Source: Chryseobacterium sp. 18061
Lineage (GTDB): Bacteria; Pseudomonadota; Gammaproteobacteria; Enterobacterales; Enterobacteriaceae
Reading direction: 5' to 3'
Assembly (NCBI GenBank): GCA_902706205.1
Contig: CACSKA010000007.1
Coordinates: forward strand, 275,139 to 339,138
DNA: 64,000 nt
The notes beneath the pieces are model-generated. The model was not told the origin of the DNA. It saw only the letters and a list, made by a program, of their open reading frames with translations, and ran no database searches. Within the stretch, counting starts at the first letter, position 1; each line of letters opens with the position of its first letter. A program made the translations under genes and the position numbers. Positions 32,872 to 41,254 of the stretch are shown here, piece by piece.

Positions 32872-34062
32872 ATGAAAATCAAAACTGGCGCACGTATCCT
32901 CGCGCTGTCTGCATTGACCACGATGATGTTTTCCGCCTCTGCCTTCGCCAAAATCGAAGAAGGTAAGCTGGTTATCTGGATCAACGGCGATAAAGGCTAT
33001 AACGGCCTTGCTGAAGTCGGTAAGAAATTCGAAAAAGACACCGGCATCAAAGTGACCATTGAGCACCCGGATAAACTGGAAGAGAAATACCCGCAGGTTG
33101 CCGCCACTGGCGATGGCCCGGACATCATCTTCTGGGCGCATGACCGTTTTGGTGGCTACGCGCAGTCTGGTCTGCTGGCTGAAGTGACCCCAGATAAAGC
33201 GTTCCAGGACAAGCTGTACCCGTTCACCTGGGATGCCGTGCGTTACAACGGCAAGCTGATTGCCTACCCAATCGCGGTAGAAGCGCTGTCGCTTATCTAT
33301 AACAAAGACCTGGTGCCTAACCCGCCGAAGACCTGGGAAGAGATCCCGGCGCTGGATAAAGAACTGAAAGCGAAGGGTAAATCTGCGCTGATGTTCAACC
33401 TGCAAGAACCGTACTTCACTTGGCCACTGATTGCCGCCGACGGCGGTTACGCGTTCAAGTTTGAAAACGGCAAATATGACGTTAAAGACGTGGGCGTTGA
33501 TAGCCCAGGCGCGAAAGCAGGTTTGACCTTCCTGGTTGACCTTATCAAGAACAAACACATGAACGCCGACACCGATTACTCCATCGCAGAAGCTGCCTTC
33601 AACAAAGGCGAAACCGCGATGACCATCAACGGTCCGTGGGCGTGGTCGAATATCGACAAGAGCAAAATCAACTACGGCGTCACCATGCTGCCGACCTTCA
33701 AAGGCAAAGCGTCTAAACCATTCGTGGGCGTGCTGAGCGCGGGCATCAACGCCGCCAGCCCGAACAAAGAACTGGCGAAAGAGTTCCTCGAAAACTACCT
33801 GCTGACCAACGACGGTTTGGCGGAAGTGAACAAGGATAAACCGCTGGGTGCCGTTGCGCTGAAATCCTACCAGGAACAGCTGGAAAAAGATCCACGCATC
33901 GCTGCCACCATGGCCAATGCCCAGAAAGGCGAAATCATGCCTAACATCCCGCAGATGGCCGCCTTCTGGTACGCCACCCGCACCGCAGTCATCAACGCTG
34001 CCAGCGGTCGCCAGACCGTAGACGCTGCGCTGAAAGATGCGCAGGGACGTATTACCAAGTAA
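32872..34062 (+). CDS. malE: Maltose/maltodextrin-binding protein MalE
   Basis: A 396-residue periplasmic binding protein, the same length as E. coli MalE. The signal peptide MKIKTGARILALSALTTMMF continues to a cleavage site after ASAFA (26 residues), giving the mature start KIEEGKLVIWINGDKGYNGL. The two lobes are complete, with sugar-stacking aromatics (for example in EPYFTWPLIAADGGYAF and AFWYATRTAV). It delivers maltodextrins to MalFGK2. It is first gene of malEFG. The ribosome binding site is an AGGACGGG just upstream. A stable hairpin directly after the stop separates it from malF and probably stabilises malE mRNA. Confidence 0.99.
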   Translation: MKIKTGARILALSALTTMMFSASAFAKIEEGKLVIWINGDKGYNGLAEVGKKFEKDTGIKVTIEHPDKLEEKYPQVAATGDGPDIIFWAHDRFGGYAQSGLLAEVTPDKAFQDKLYPFTWDAVRYNGKLIAYPIAVEALSLIYNKDLVPNPPKTWEEIPALDKELKAKGKSALMFNLQEPYFTWPLIAADGGYAFKFENGKYDVKDVGVDSPGAKAGLTFLVDLIKNKHMNADTDYSIAEAAFNKGETAMTINGPWAWSNIDKSKINYGVTMLPTFKGKASKPFVGVLSAGINAASPNKELAKEFLENYLLTNDGLAEVNKDKPLGAVALKSYQEQLEKDPRIAATMANAQKGEIMPNIPQMAAFWYATRTAVINAASGRQTVDAALKDAQGRITK

Positions 34063-34072
34063 TACCGCACGA

Positions 34073-34097
34073 CCCCTCTCTCCGATGGAGAGAGGGG
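34073..34097. repeat. Stem-loop between malE and malF
   Basis: CCCCTCTCTCC (34073-34083) and GGAGAGAGGGG (34087-34097) form a perfect 11-bp stem with a 3-base loop. There is no U-tract, so it is more likely an mRNA 3'-end protector than a terminator, as the REP pair is in E. coli. Confidence 0.8.
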
Positions 34098-34126
34098 AAA
34101 AGTAACGTTGTAGAGGAATAGACCCC

Positions 34127-35671
34127 ATGGATGCCGTTAAAAAGAGTCACTGGTGGCAGAGCGAAACGCTGAAGTGGTCCGTTGTCGGACTGCTGGGACT
34201 GCTGGTCGGCTACCTTGTTGTTTTAATGTACGCCCAGGGGGAGTACCTGTTCGCCATCATGACGCTGATTTTAAGCTCTGCTGGCCTGTATATTTTCGCC
34301 AATCGCAAAGCCTACGCGTGGCGCTATGTTTATCCTGGTGTGGCCGGCATGGGGCTGTTCGTCCTGTTTCCGCTTATCTGCACCATCGCCATCGCTTTCA
34401 CTAACTACAGCAGCACCAACCAGCTGACCCAGGAACGCGCGCAGCAGGTGCTGATGGATCGTTCTTATCAGGCGGGCAAAACCTATAACTTCGGGTTATA
34501 CCCGGCGGGCGATGCGTGGAAGCTGGTGCTGACCGACGGTGACAGTGGTAAAAATTATGTCTCCGACGCCTTCACGTTTGGCGGAGAGCAAAAAATCACC
34601 CTGAAAGAAGCCGATGCGTTGCCGGAAGGCGAGCGTGGCAACCTGCGCATCATCACGCAAAATCGTCAGGCGCTGAACCAGCTGACCGCGATTCTGCCGG
34701 ATGACAGCAAAGTGATTATGAGTTCTCTGCGCCAGTTTTCCGGCACGCGCCCGCTCTACACCGAAGAGCAAAGCGGCGAACTGACCAATAATCAGAGCGG
34801 CGTGAAATATCGCCCGAATAACCAGACGGGTTTTTATCAGGCGGTAAACGCTGATGGTAACTGGGGCGACGAAAAGCTAAGTCCGGGCTACACCGTCAGC
34901 ATCGGCTGGGATAACTTCACCCGCGTCTTCACCGACGAAGGTATTCAGAAACCGTTCTTCGCTATCTTCGTCTGGACCGTGATTTTCTCGGTACTGACCG
35001 TACTGCTGACCGTGGCCGTGGGCATGGTGCTGGCCTGCGTGGTGCAGTGGGAATCGTTGAAAGGGAAAGCCGTTTACCGCGTACTGCTGATTCTGCCATA
35101 CGCCGTGCCATCGTTTATCTCGATCCTTATCTTCAAAGGTCTGTTCAACCAGAGCTTTGGTGAAATCAACATGATGCTGAGCGCGTTGTTTGGCATCAAA
35201 CCGGCGTGGTTCAGCGACCCGACCACTGCGCGCTCGATGATTATCATCGTCAACACCTGGCTCGGCTACCCGTACATGATGATCCTGTGCATGGGGCTGC
35301 TGAAGGCGATTCCGGACGATTTATACGAAGCCTCGGCGATGGACGGCGCAGGCCCGTTCCAGAACTTCTTTAAGATTACGCTGCCGCTGCTGATCAAGCC
35401 GCTGACACCGCTGATGATCGCCAGCTTCGCCTTTAACTTTAACAACTTCGTGCTTATCCAGCTGTTGACCAACGGTGGCCCGGACAGACTCGGCACCACC
35501 ACTCCGGCAGGCTATACCGACCTGTTGGTGAGCTACACCTACCGTATCGCCTTCGAAGGCGGCGGCGGTCAGGACTTCGGTCTGGCGGCGGCGATTGCCA
35601 CGCTGATCTTCCTGTTGGTAGGGCTGCTTGCGATTATCAACCTCAAAGCCACGCGCATGAAATTCGATTAA
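34127..35671 (+). CDS. malF: Maltose ABC transporter permease MalF
   Basis: A 514-residue inner-membrane permease with eight transmembrane helices and the large periplasmic P2 loop typical of MalF (about residues 95-275). The cytoplasmic EAA loop that docks on MalK reads EASAMDGAGPFQNFFKITLP, near 400-420. It forms the sugar channel with MalG and binds one maltose in its transmembrane site. The ATG at 34127 is preceded by GAGG. Its stop is followed not by malG at once, as in E. coli, but by a 156-base gap holding a palindromic repeat. Confidence 0.98.
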   Translation: MDAVKKSHWWQSETLKWSVVGLLGLLVGYLVVLMYAQGEYLFAIMTLILSSAGLYIFANRKAYAWRYVYPGVAGMGLFVLFPLICTIAIAFTNYSSTNQLTQERAQQVLMDRSYQAGKTYNFGLYPAGDAWKLVLTDGDSGKNYVSDAFTFGGEQKITLKEADALPEGERGNLRIITQNRQALNQLTAILPDDSKVIMSSLRQFSGTRPLYTEEQSGELTNNQSGVKYRPNNQTGFYQAVNADGNWGDEKLSPGYTVSIGWDNFTRVFTDEGIQKPFFAIFVWTVIFSVLTVLLTVAVGMVLACVVQWESLKGKAVYRVLLILPYAVPSFISILIFKGLFNQSFGEINMMLSALFGIKPAWFSDPTTARSMIIIVNTWLGYPYMMILCMGLLKAIPDDLYEASAMDGAGPFQNFFKITLPLLIKPLTPLMIASFAFNFNNFVLIQLLTNGGPDRLGTTTPAGYTDLLVSYTYRIAFEGGGGQDFGLAAAIATLIFLLVGLLAIINLKATRMKFD

Positions 35672-35681
35672 GCCTAAAAGA

Positions 35682-35801
35682 CCAGGCGTTATTGGCGCAG
35701 CCAGTTTGAACATGGACTGCGCGGAAAAACCGGAGCGTACACGTAGTACGTGAGGATTTTGAGCACAGCCCAGGTTCAAAATGGCAAGTAAAATAGCCTG
35801 G
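35682..35801. repeat. Palindromic intergenic repeat (family 2, copy 1) between malF and malG
   Basis: A 120-bp segment bounded by CCAGGC (35682-35687) and GCCTGG (35796-35801), with inner complementary pieces (CAGTTTGAAC with GGTTCAAA) and a central near-palindrome CGTACACGTAGTACG. It shares long blocks with the element before lysC (47220-47359). It contains no coding frame and is not an ERIC. Confidence 0.85.
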
Positions 35802-35827
35802 AGCGGTGTTAAGGAGAGATTCATTTT

Positions 35828-36718
35828 ATGGCTATGGTTCAACCGAAATCTCAAAAGCTGCGTTTATTCACCACGCACCTGTTGCTGCTGATTTTCATCG
35901 CCGCAATCATGTTCCCGCTGCTGATGGTTATCGCCATTTCGCTGCGTGAAGGTAACTTCGCCACCGGGAGTCTTATCCCGGAGCAAATCTCCTGGGAACA
36001 CTGGAAACTGGCGCTGGGCTTTAGCGTCGAACACGCCGATGGCCGCGTCACGCCGCCGCCGTTCCCGGTACTGCTGTGGCTGTGGAACTCGATCAAAATT
36101 GCGGGCATCACCGCGGTCGGTATCGTGGCGCTTTCCACCACCTGCGCTTACGCCTTCGCCCGCATGAAGTTTCCGGGCAAAGCGACGCTGTTGAAAAGTA
36201 TGCTGATTTTCCAGATGTTCCCGGCGGTGCTGTCACTGGTCGCGCTGTATGCTCTGTTTGACCGCCTCGGCCAGTACATTCCGTTCATCGGCCTGAATAC
36301 ACACGGCGGCGTTATCTTTGCTTATATGGGTGGCATCGCGCTGCACGTCTGGACCATCAAAGGCTACTTCGAAACCATCGACGGTTCGCTGGAAGAAGCC
36401 GCCGCGCTGGATGGCGCCACCCCGTGGCAGGCGTTCCGCCTGGTGCTGTTGCCGCTGTCGGTACCGATTCTGGCGGTGGTCTTTATTCTGTCATTCATCG
36501 CCGCCATTACCGAAGTGCCGGTCGCGTCCTTGCTACTGCGCGACGTGAACAGTTACACCCTGGCCGTGGGAATGCAGCAGTACCTCAACCCGCAAAACTA
36601 CTTGTGGGGCGACTTTGCCGCAGCGGCCGTGTTGTCTGCTATCCCTATCACCCTGGTGTTCCTGCTGGCCCAGCGCTGGCTGGTTAACGGCCTGACGTCG
36701 GGCGGGGTGAAAGGTTAA
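35828..36718 (+). CDS. malG: Maltose ABC transporter permease MalG
   Basis: A 296-residue permease with six transmembrane helices, the same length as E. coli MalG. The EAA loop that contacts MalK reads EEAAALDGATPWQAFRLVLL near 190-210, and the C-terminal tail (TSGGVKG), which reaches into the MalK dimer, is conserved. The ATG at 35828 follows AAGGAGAG. It is the last gene of malEFG. Expression must pass the repeat upstream. An ERIC element and a strong terminator follow. E. coli xylE, which neighbours malG there, is absent. Confidence 0.98.
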   Translation: MAMVQPKSQKLRLFTTHLLLLIFIAAIMFPLLMVIAISLREGNFATGSLIPEQISWEHWKLALGFSVEHADGRVTPPPFPVLLWLWNSIKIAGITAVGIVALSTTCAYAFARMKFPGKATLLKSMLIFQMFPAVLSLVALYALFDRLGQYIPFIGLNTHGGVIFAYMGGIALHVWTIKGYFETIDGSLEEAAALDGATPWQAFRLVLLPLSVPILAVVFILSFIAAITEVPVASLLLRDVNSYTLAVGMQQYLNPQNYLWGDFAAAAVLSAIPITLVFLLAQRWLVNGLTSGGVKG

Positions 36719-36731
36719 GTTTCATTGTTAT

Positions 36732-36858
36732 ACCTGCCCTAAAGATTTCGGGTTAGGGCAAGGCGGTGATTGAACGAATTCCCAGGAGCTTACTTGAGTA
36801 AGTGACTGGGATGAGTGAAGAAGCTCAACGCTGCCATAACCCGAAAGATGACGGGCAA
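36732..36858. repeat. ERIC element (copy 4) downstream of malG
   Basis: This is the best preserved copy and about 127 bp, the canonical ERIC length. The outer arms TGCCCTAAAGATTTCGGGTT and AACCCGAAAGATGACGGGCA flank the core CCCAGGAGCTTACTTGAGTA, followed by AGTGACTGGGATGAG. Confidence 0.9.
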
Positions 36859-36910
36859 TGCCACTGTAATGCCACTGTTATCCTCAATTTGTACTTGTGA
36901 CTGTTGATTT

Positions 36911-36936
36911 GGCGCTCCCTGGAGCGCCATTTTTTT
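36911..36936 (+). terminator. malEFG terminator
   Basis: GGCGCTCC pairs with GGAGCGCC over the tight loop and is followed by ATTTTTTT. It ends two bases into the psiE stop region, so the convergent genes are tightly packed. Confidence 0.9.
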
Positions 36937-37345
36937 ATTCACGTTTCAGGCGCTTAGAGTTGCACAGCCACAGCGTGATAACCAACAGCAGGATCGCCGC
37001 AGAGTAGATCAGGACGTCGAGAGGAGATTTATGATCAACGATGATCAACCGCACGATGGCGGTGATCCCGATGTAGACAAAGTAACGCAGCGGGAAATGA
37101 AAGCCGGACTGAAAGTACTTCACTATCAGCGCGATAAATTCGAAATAGAGAAAGTAGACCACCAGCCCTTCCACCAGTTCGTACTTGCTGGTCTGTACTG
37201 GCGCAAACAGCACATCGGCCAGATGGAGCGTTTCTTTACCGAGGAAAACCACCAGGATCAGCCCCAGGCTCAGCAAACCCAGGTTCAATACGGTCTGCAA
37301 AATGGTGGAGATAAACTCTACACGTGGGCGAGTCAGCGACGTCAT
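36935..37345 (-). CDS. psiE: Phosphate-starvation-inducible protein PsiE
   Basis: A 136-residue inner-membrane protein with four hydrophobic helices (about 15-35, 55-75, 82-102 and 107-128), nearly identical to E. coli PsiE (SKYELVEGLVVYFLYFEFIA; LIVDHKSPLDVLIYSAAILL). It is induced by phosphate starvation in E. coli under PhoB and cAMP-CRP. Its molecular role is unknown. The ATG at 37345 (MTSLTRPRVEF) is chosen by homology, with AAGGAGAAG upstream. The 14-codon longer frame is rejected. A 10-bp perfect inverted repeat lies 38-69 bases before the start. Confidence 0.96.
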   Translation of the reverse strand: MTSLTRPRVEFISTILQTVLNLGLLSLGLILVVFLGKETLHLADVLFAPVQTSKYELVEGLVVYFLYFEFIALIVKYFQSGFHFPLRYFVYIGITAIVRLIIVDHKSPLDVLIYSAAILLLVITLWLCNSKRLKRE

Positions 37346-37383
37346 ACAGCTTCTCCTTCGTTGTGGTGAATCCCTTGTATAAC

Positions 37384-37414
37384 GCAAAAATGTGACGGAG
37401 ATCTACATTTTTGC
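37384..37414. promoter_or_regulatory. 10-bp inverted repeat in the psiE promoter region
   Basis: GCAAAAATGT (37384-37393) and ACATTTTTGC (37405-37414) are perfect complements across 11 bases. The minus strand holds a partial Pho-box-like CGTCACATTTTTGCGTTAT. It is the likely place for PhoB or CRP action, unproven. Confidence 0.5.
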
Positions 37415-37434
37415 TTATATTTCGCACATAGGGT

Positions 37435-37461
37435 GACCCTCTCCCCGCAGGAGAGAGGGTC
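37435..37461 (-). terminator. Hairpin downstream of yjbH
   Basis: GACCCTCTC (37435-37443) pairs with GAGAGGGTC (37453-37461), 17 bases past the yjbH stop. There is no strong U-tract. Confidence 0.6.
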
Positions 37462-37477
37462 AGAGTGAGGGGAAAAC

Positions 37478-39574
37478 TTAGCGGAAGTTCTGACTGCGAT
37501 CGCTGGTCATGTCATACAGCTGGAATTTACGACCGAGCTGCTGGCCGCCGTCGCGCGTCAGCGGTGTCCAGCCAATCGATGCGCGGCTGCGGGTCGGACC
37601 GGATGAGAACAAGTCCAGAGGCACCGAGACGTACACACCTTTGGTGAAATCACCTTCGCCATACTCATCTGCCGACACGTTAGTGATCGTCGCATACGCG
37701 CCCACCACCACGCCGCTGTCGAAGTGTTTCGACACTTCCAGCGTGCCGCCTTTATCGCCCGCCAGATATTGCCCGACGCTGGCTTTCACCAGTACGTCCT
37801 GTGCGAACGACGGGGTCCAGTAGGCGGTCAAATTCCCTACTTTGGCGCTGTAATCGGTGAACTTCATCATGTCCAGAGAGCTGGTCCAGTCACGCTGTTT
37901 CACGTAGTTGGCATCGACGCCAAACGCCCAGTTGCTGTCGACCGGACGCCATAGCACTTCTCCACCCACGCCGCCGTACATGGTTTCCAGATAGCCACCG
38001 TACACCTGGCCATAAAAATCATTGCCCAGATACTGCAAATAGTTGGCCTGCAGGTTATTCACGTAAACGTCGTTTTCAACGTATTCACGCACGTGAGTAC
38101 GCACGCGCGGCAGCGTCGAATCGTTGGGTGGATTGGTGTAGTTGAACTTGTCGTAGTTGTTGGCGATGTTGCCAAACACGCTGCCGGTGGTCAGCAGGTG
38201 GTCGGTCACCCACCAGTCGGCTGTGGCCATCACCCCCAGCTGGTACATGTAGAAGCTTTCCGGCCCACCAATAGACTGGCTGAGCACCGGATCGACGTGG
38301 AAATCAAAGCGCGATTTGTCGATGTACCAGCCCTGCTCGGTTTTGTCCGGCACCACTGGCGCTTCACGTTTCTGCACCAGTTCGGTCTGCTGACCCAGCG
38401 GCTCACCTTCCAGATGTCGCTTCAGGCTGGCGACGTCGGTTTCCGTGGTCACCTGCGGCATGTTCAGACGGTTTTCAGTCACGCGAATGGTGCTGATGCC
38501 GTCCGGCAGATCGTTCATGATGATGCGGTTTGCACGCTCAATCCCTTCACGAGAATCGCGGTATTTCACCTGCTCGCCGGTGACGTACAGCGTGTCACCT
38601 TTAACCTGAATGTTCGGGTCAGCAAAACCGGCGTTGTACTTGAGCAGCGTCAGCTGATTCGCCACCACCGAGTGCTGTAGAATGGCGTCCTGCGGCTGCG
38701 GCTGGTATTTCGGTCGGCTGTTGTCGTTATACGACGGACGCAGATCGTTAAAGTTGGTGCGCAGGGTCACGCCGAACATGAAGGTGTTACCGCGCTCGTA
38801 GCTGAGGTTAACGTCGGCCCAATCGGTCACGCGATAAATGGCGCCGACGTTAAACTTGCTTTTTTGTTCGAGCTTTCCAGCGAAGTCTTCGCTGTAGTTA
38901 TTACCTTCATACTCCAGTTTCAGACGCAGAGGCTGCCATGGCGTCTGGTATTCCACGCCGCCAAACAGCGAGGCCGGGCCGTGGAACATCTGGCTGCTGT
39001 CCATCGATCCCGCCTGTTTGTAGCTGTTGTCGCGATAGCAATATTTGTCGCTGTAGCTACAGAACGGGTTTTTGACATTGCCGCTGGTACCGAGATAGCC
39101 CCAGCCGAGGCCCAGACTGAAATCAAAGGGTCCCCAGGCTTTGCTGGCGACCAGATATTCCGCATCAAACAGCCCGGTCCCACCGATATCACGCGCCCCC
39201 ACAGAGACCTGTGGCAGCCAGTAGCTCTCTTCCCACAGACGTAGCTTGAGGTCGAACGCTTTATCTTTGTAAGTCTGATCACCCGAGAACGCATCTACGC
39301 TGCTGTACTCTCGGGTTCGTACGTCGGTATAACGCAGGGTTGTTTCCAGCCACGGGAAAAGCTGCACCGAGGCAGAATAGTAACGGTACTGGTCGTTATC
39401 GCGATAGTTGAGACTCATCTCCCCTTCCCGCGCCATGCGAGCCGTTGGCGTTTGCAGCAGGCCGACACCACCAAAATCTGACTGCGACGGGCCAATCGGC
39501 GCCGGATACGTTTCCGCATGGCAGGCCGCGCTGACGCCCAGCGCCAGCAGGCTGTAGAGAAATCTTTTTTTCAT
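37478..39574 (-). CDS. yjbH: Exopolysaccharide-related outer-membrane protein YjbH
   Basis: A 698-residue protein with a signal peptide (MKKRFLYSLLALGVSAACHA) and a long beta-strand-rich body typical of the YjbH/GfcD outer-membrane family, in which two barrel domains are thought to export polysaccharide. Sequence agreement with E. coli YjbH runs end to end (ETYPAPIGPSQSDFGGVGLL; DLFSSGPTRSRASIGWTPLT). It is last of the yjbEFGH operon, which in E. coli is under the Rcs phosphorelay and affects an unnamed exopolysaccharide. Its ATG overlaps the yjbG stop by one base (TAATG), indicating translational coupling. Confidence 0.96.
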   Translation of the reverse strand: MKKRFLYSLLALGVSAACHAETYPAPIGPSQSDFGGVGLLQTPTARMAREGEMSLNYRDNDQYRYYSASVQLFPWLETTLRYTDVRTREYSSVDAFSGDQTYKDKAFDLKLRLWEESYWLPQVSVGARDIGGTGLFDAEYLVASKAWGPFDFSLGLGWGYLGTSGNVKNPFCSYSDKYCYRDNSYKQAGSMDSSQMFHGPASLFGGVEYQTPWQPLRLKLEYEGNNYSEDFAGKLEQKSKFNVGAIYRVTDWADVNLSYERGNTFMFGVTLRTNFNDLRPSYNDNSRPKYQPQPQDAILQHSVVANQLTLLKYNAGFADPNIQVKGDTLYVTGEQVKYRDSREGIERANRIIMNDLPDGISTIRVTENRLNMPQVTTETDVASLKRHLEGEPLGQQTELVQKREAPVVPDKTEQGWYIDKSRFDFHVDPVLSQSIGGPESFYMYQLGVMATADWWVTDHLLTTGSVFGNIANNYDKFNYTNPPNDSTLPRVRTHVREYVENDVYVNNLQANYLQYLGNDFYGQVYGGYLETMYGGVGGEVLWRPVDSNWAFGVDANYVKQRDWTSSLDMMKFTDYSAKVGNLTAYWTPSFAQDVLVKASVGQYLAGDKGGTLEVSKHFDSGVVVGAYATITNVSADEYGEGDFTKGVYVSVPLDLFSSGPTRSRASIGWTPLTRDGGQQLGRKFQLYDMTSDRSQNFR

Positions 39575-40311
39575 TATTCCGGGATCCGCTGTGCAAGGGC
39601 ACGAAGAAGTGCGGCGTTCAGATCGTCATACTTCTTCGTCCAAAGTGAGTCGGCGAAACCGACAAAAATGATGCTGCCGGGCATCGGCTCAATGTGACGC
39701 TTATTCCAGTACGCCACTGGCGCTTTTTCTTTGCGTCCATCGGGATAAATCACCCAGGCATAGCTGCGGTCCGCGCCGCTCAGCAGGCTCATCTCATCGA
39801 GATACGCCGCCACGTCTTTGCCAGGGACAAACGCGGTTTTACCCGGACGGCTGATCAGCCCAAACATGCTGACGGTGGTCGGCTGCTGGCCAACCCACAG
39901 GCTGTACTGGCCTTCCAACGGTGGATTCGCGCGACGCCCAAGCCGCACGCGATCGGGGTCGAGGCTGATAAACTGTCTACCGGTGACGCTCAGCGTTTGC
40001 AGCTGCTGGCGCATGCCGTTAATGGCCATGGCATCGTCATCGCTTTCGCCCGCCGCCAGCGCGCCAAGCTGCGCCATCAGCGTCTGTTTTTGCTGCTGGG
40101 CCACGGCAGTGGCCTGTTTTTCAGCGATAACCGCCCCTGGCCACCAGCTGTTTTCCAGCCTCGGCTGCGCCACTAAATCCGCCAGATGGGCGGCCTCGGT
40201 CAGGGTTTTTGCTTCTTTTGCGCCGTTGATATAAACGTCGACAGTGCCTGCGGCCAGCGCGAATGGGGCAACAAACAGCGTCATCACTGCGGTCAGGGTG
40301 CATTTTTTCAT
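39574..40311 (-). CDS. yjbG: Capsule/exopolysaccharide biosynthesis protein YjbG
   Basis: A 245-residue periplasmic protein of the YjbG/GfcC family. The signal peptide is MKKCTLTAVMTLFVAPFALA, and the mature protein starts AGTVDVYINGA. GfcC-type proteins contain beta-grasp domains and assist group 4 capsule or related polymer export. Here one such segment may be VSMFGLISRPGKTAFVPGKDV. The gene overlaps yjbF by four bases (ATGA) and yjbH by one. No catalytic residues are recognisable. Function beyond a role with YjbE, F and H is unknown. Confidence 0.95.
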   Translation of the reverse strand: MKKCTLTAVMTLFVAPFALAAGTVDVYINGAKEAKTLTEAAHLADLVAQPRLENSWWPGAVIAEKQATAVAQQQKQTLMAQLGALAAGESDDDAMAINGMRQQLQTLSVTGRQFISLDPDRVRLGRRANPPLEGQYSLWVGQQPTTVSMFGLISRPGKTAFVPGKDVAAYLDEMSLLSGADRSYAWVIYPDGRKEKAPVAYWNKRHIEPMPGSIIFVGFADSLWTKKYDDLNAALLRALAQRIPE

Positions 40312-40946
40312 TGCTTCGCCGCCTTGATCAGAGTGGTTTTCACCGGGAAGAAATTCGCGCCGAGATACTGTTCTGACTGACGAATTTGTCCGTCGCTGTC
40401 CACCCAGAAGCGGTTCTGCCAGCTCGCCTGATCGGTACTCGCGTCTTCCACCAGCACACGCACAACGGTGGATTCTCCCGCCAGCGTCAGAGTGTCGGTG
40501 CCCTGCCAGTGGAATTCAGAGCGGGCGGTGGCGTAGCGCACCTGTTTGTGTTCCGTCCAGCCCAGCGTGCGGATCCAGCTTGCGCCATCGATAATCTGGT
40601 TAGGTTTTGTCAGTGGATCGTCGGCGAGGTTATTCACGCTGAGCAGGTTGTCGCCGCCGAGCAGCGTTTTCACGATGCGCCCATGCTGCGTCACCACCGT
40701 GGCCTGATCTTGCGTCACCCACTTCTGCTGACCGTTTTCTGAAAACGCGAGGACCACAAACAGCTGCGGGCCGTTATTGAGCTGCATGTACTGACTGGCA
40801 TACGGCATATTCTGGATATCGTCGGCGGTAAGCTGTACGCCTTGCGTGCCGAAAAGGCTATGCCACAACGATTTGCCGAGCCCTTCCGTGCTGGCCGAAC
40901 AGGCCTGAAGCAGCAGGCAAAGAGTGAAAATAATAGGTCGCTTCAC
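40308..40946 (-). CDS. yjbF: Exopolysaccharide-related lipoprotein YjbF
   Basis: A 212-residue lipoprotein of the GfcB/YjbF family. The start is a GTG at 40946 (VKRPIIFTLCLLLQACSAST), chosen because it gives exactly the E. coli length and has GGAGAAG upstream. The longer ATG-equivalent frame is rejected. The lipobox LQAC ends an 18-residue signal, with Cys16 as the lipidated residue, and outer-membrane sorting is expected since Ser follows. The remainder matches E. coli (MPYASQYMQLNNGPQLFVVL, EQYLGANFFPVKTTLIKAAK). It is second of yjbEFGH, with a four-base overlap into yjbG. Confidence 0.95.
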   Translation of the reverse strand: MKRPIIFTLCLLLQACSASTEGLGKSLWHSLFGTQGVQLTADDIQNMPYASQYMQLNNGPQLFVVLAFSENGQQKWVTQDQATVVTQHGRIVKTLLGGDNLLSVNNLADDPLTKPNQIIDGASWIRTLGWTEHKQVRYATARSEFHWQGTDTLTLAGESTVVRVLVEDASTDQASWQNRFWVDSDGQIRQSEQYLGANFFPVKTTLIKAAKQ

Positions 40947-41011
40947 GACTCTTCTCCGAAGGGGCAAAATAACCACACCGAAGTGTGGTTAGGGTTAATG
41001 ACCCGTGAGAC

Positions 41012-41254
41012 TTAGCGGGTACTTGTGGTTGTTGTGGTCGTGGTTCCGGTATTGGAGCCATCACCACCACCGGTCGCCGCCAGTGCGACCCCCACGGCCG
41101 AACTTACGGCGCTGGCGCTGGTTGCGGCGGAACTGCCCGCAGACACAGACGTCGCTGCTGTTCCTGCCGCATCACCGGTTTCCACCGGGGCTGCATAGAC
41201 AGAAGTTGCCGCAAACGCAGAAATGGCAAAAATGCCATACATAACTTTTTTCAT
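41012..41254 (-). CDS. yjbE: Small secreted Ser/Thr/Ala/Gly-rich protein YjbE
   Basis: An 80-residue exported protein. The signal peptide is MKKVMYGIFAISAFAATSVY and is cleaved after YAA or AAP. The mature part is low complexity, almost only Ala, Ser, Gly and Thr, ending with a run of seven threonines, as in E. coli YjbE. It begins the yjbEFGH operon. A GAAGGGAAA ribosome binding site lies upstream. It resembles GfcA of the group 4 capsule operon. No activity is known. The 65-base gap to yjbF has no obvious terminator. Confidence 0.93.
   Translation of the reverse strand: MKKVMYGIFAISAFAATSVYAAPVETGDAAGTAATSVSAGSSAATSASAVSSAVGVALAATGGGDGSNTGTTTTTTTSTR

Noticed and set aside
32851..34128. 425-codon frame antisense to malE
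   Set aside because: The plus-strand malE is certain. The antisense frame is the mirror of its codon bias, rich in Phe, Gln and Arg, without domain features.
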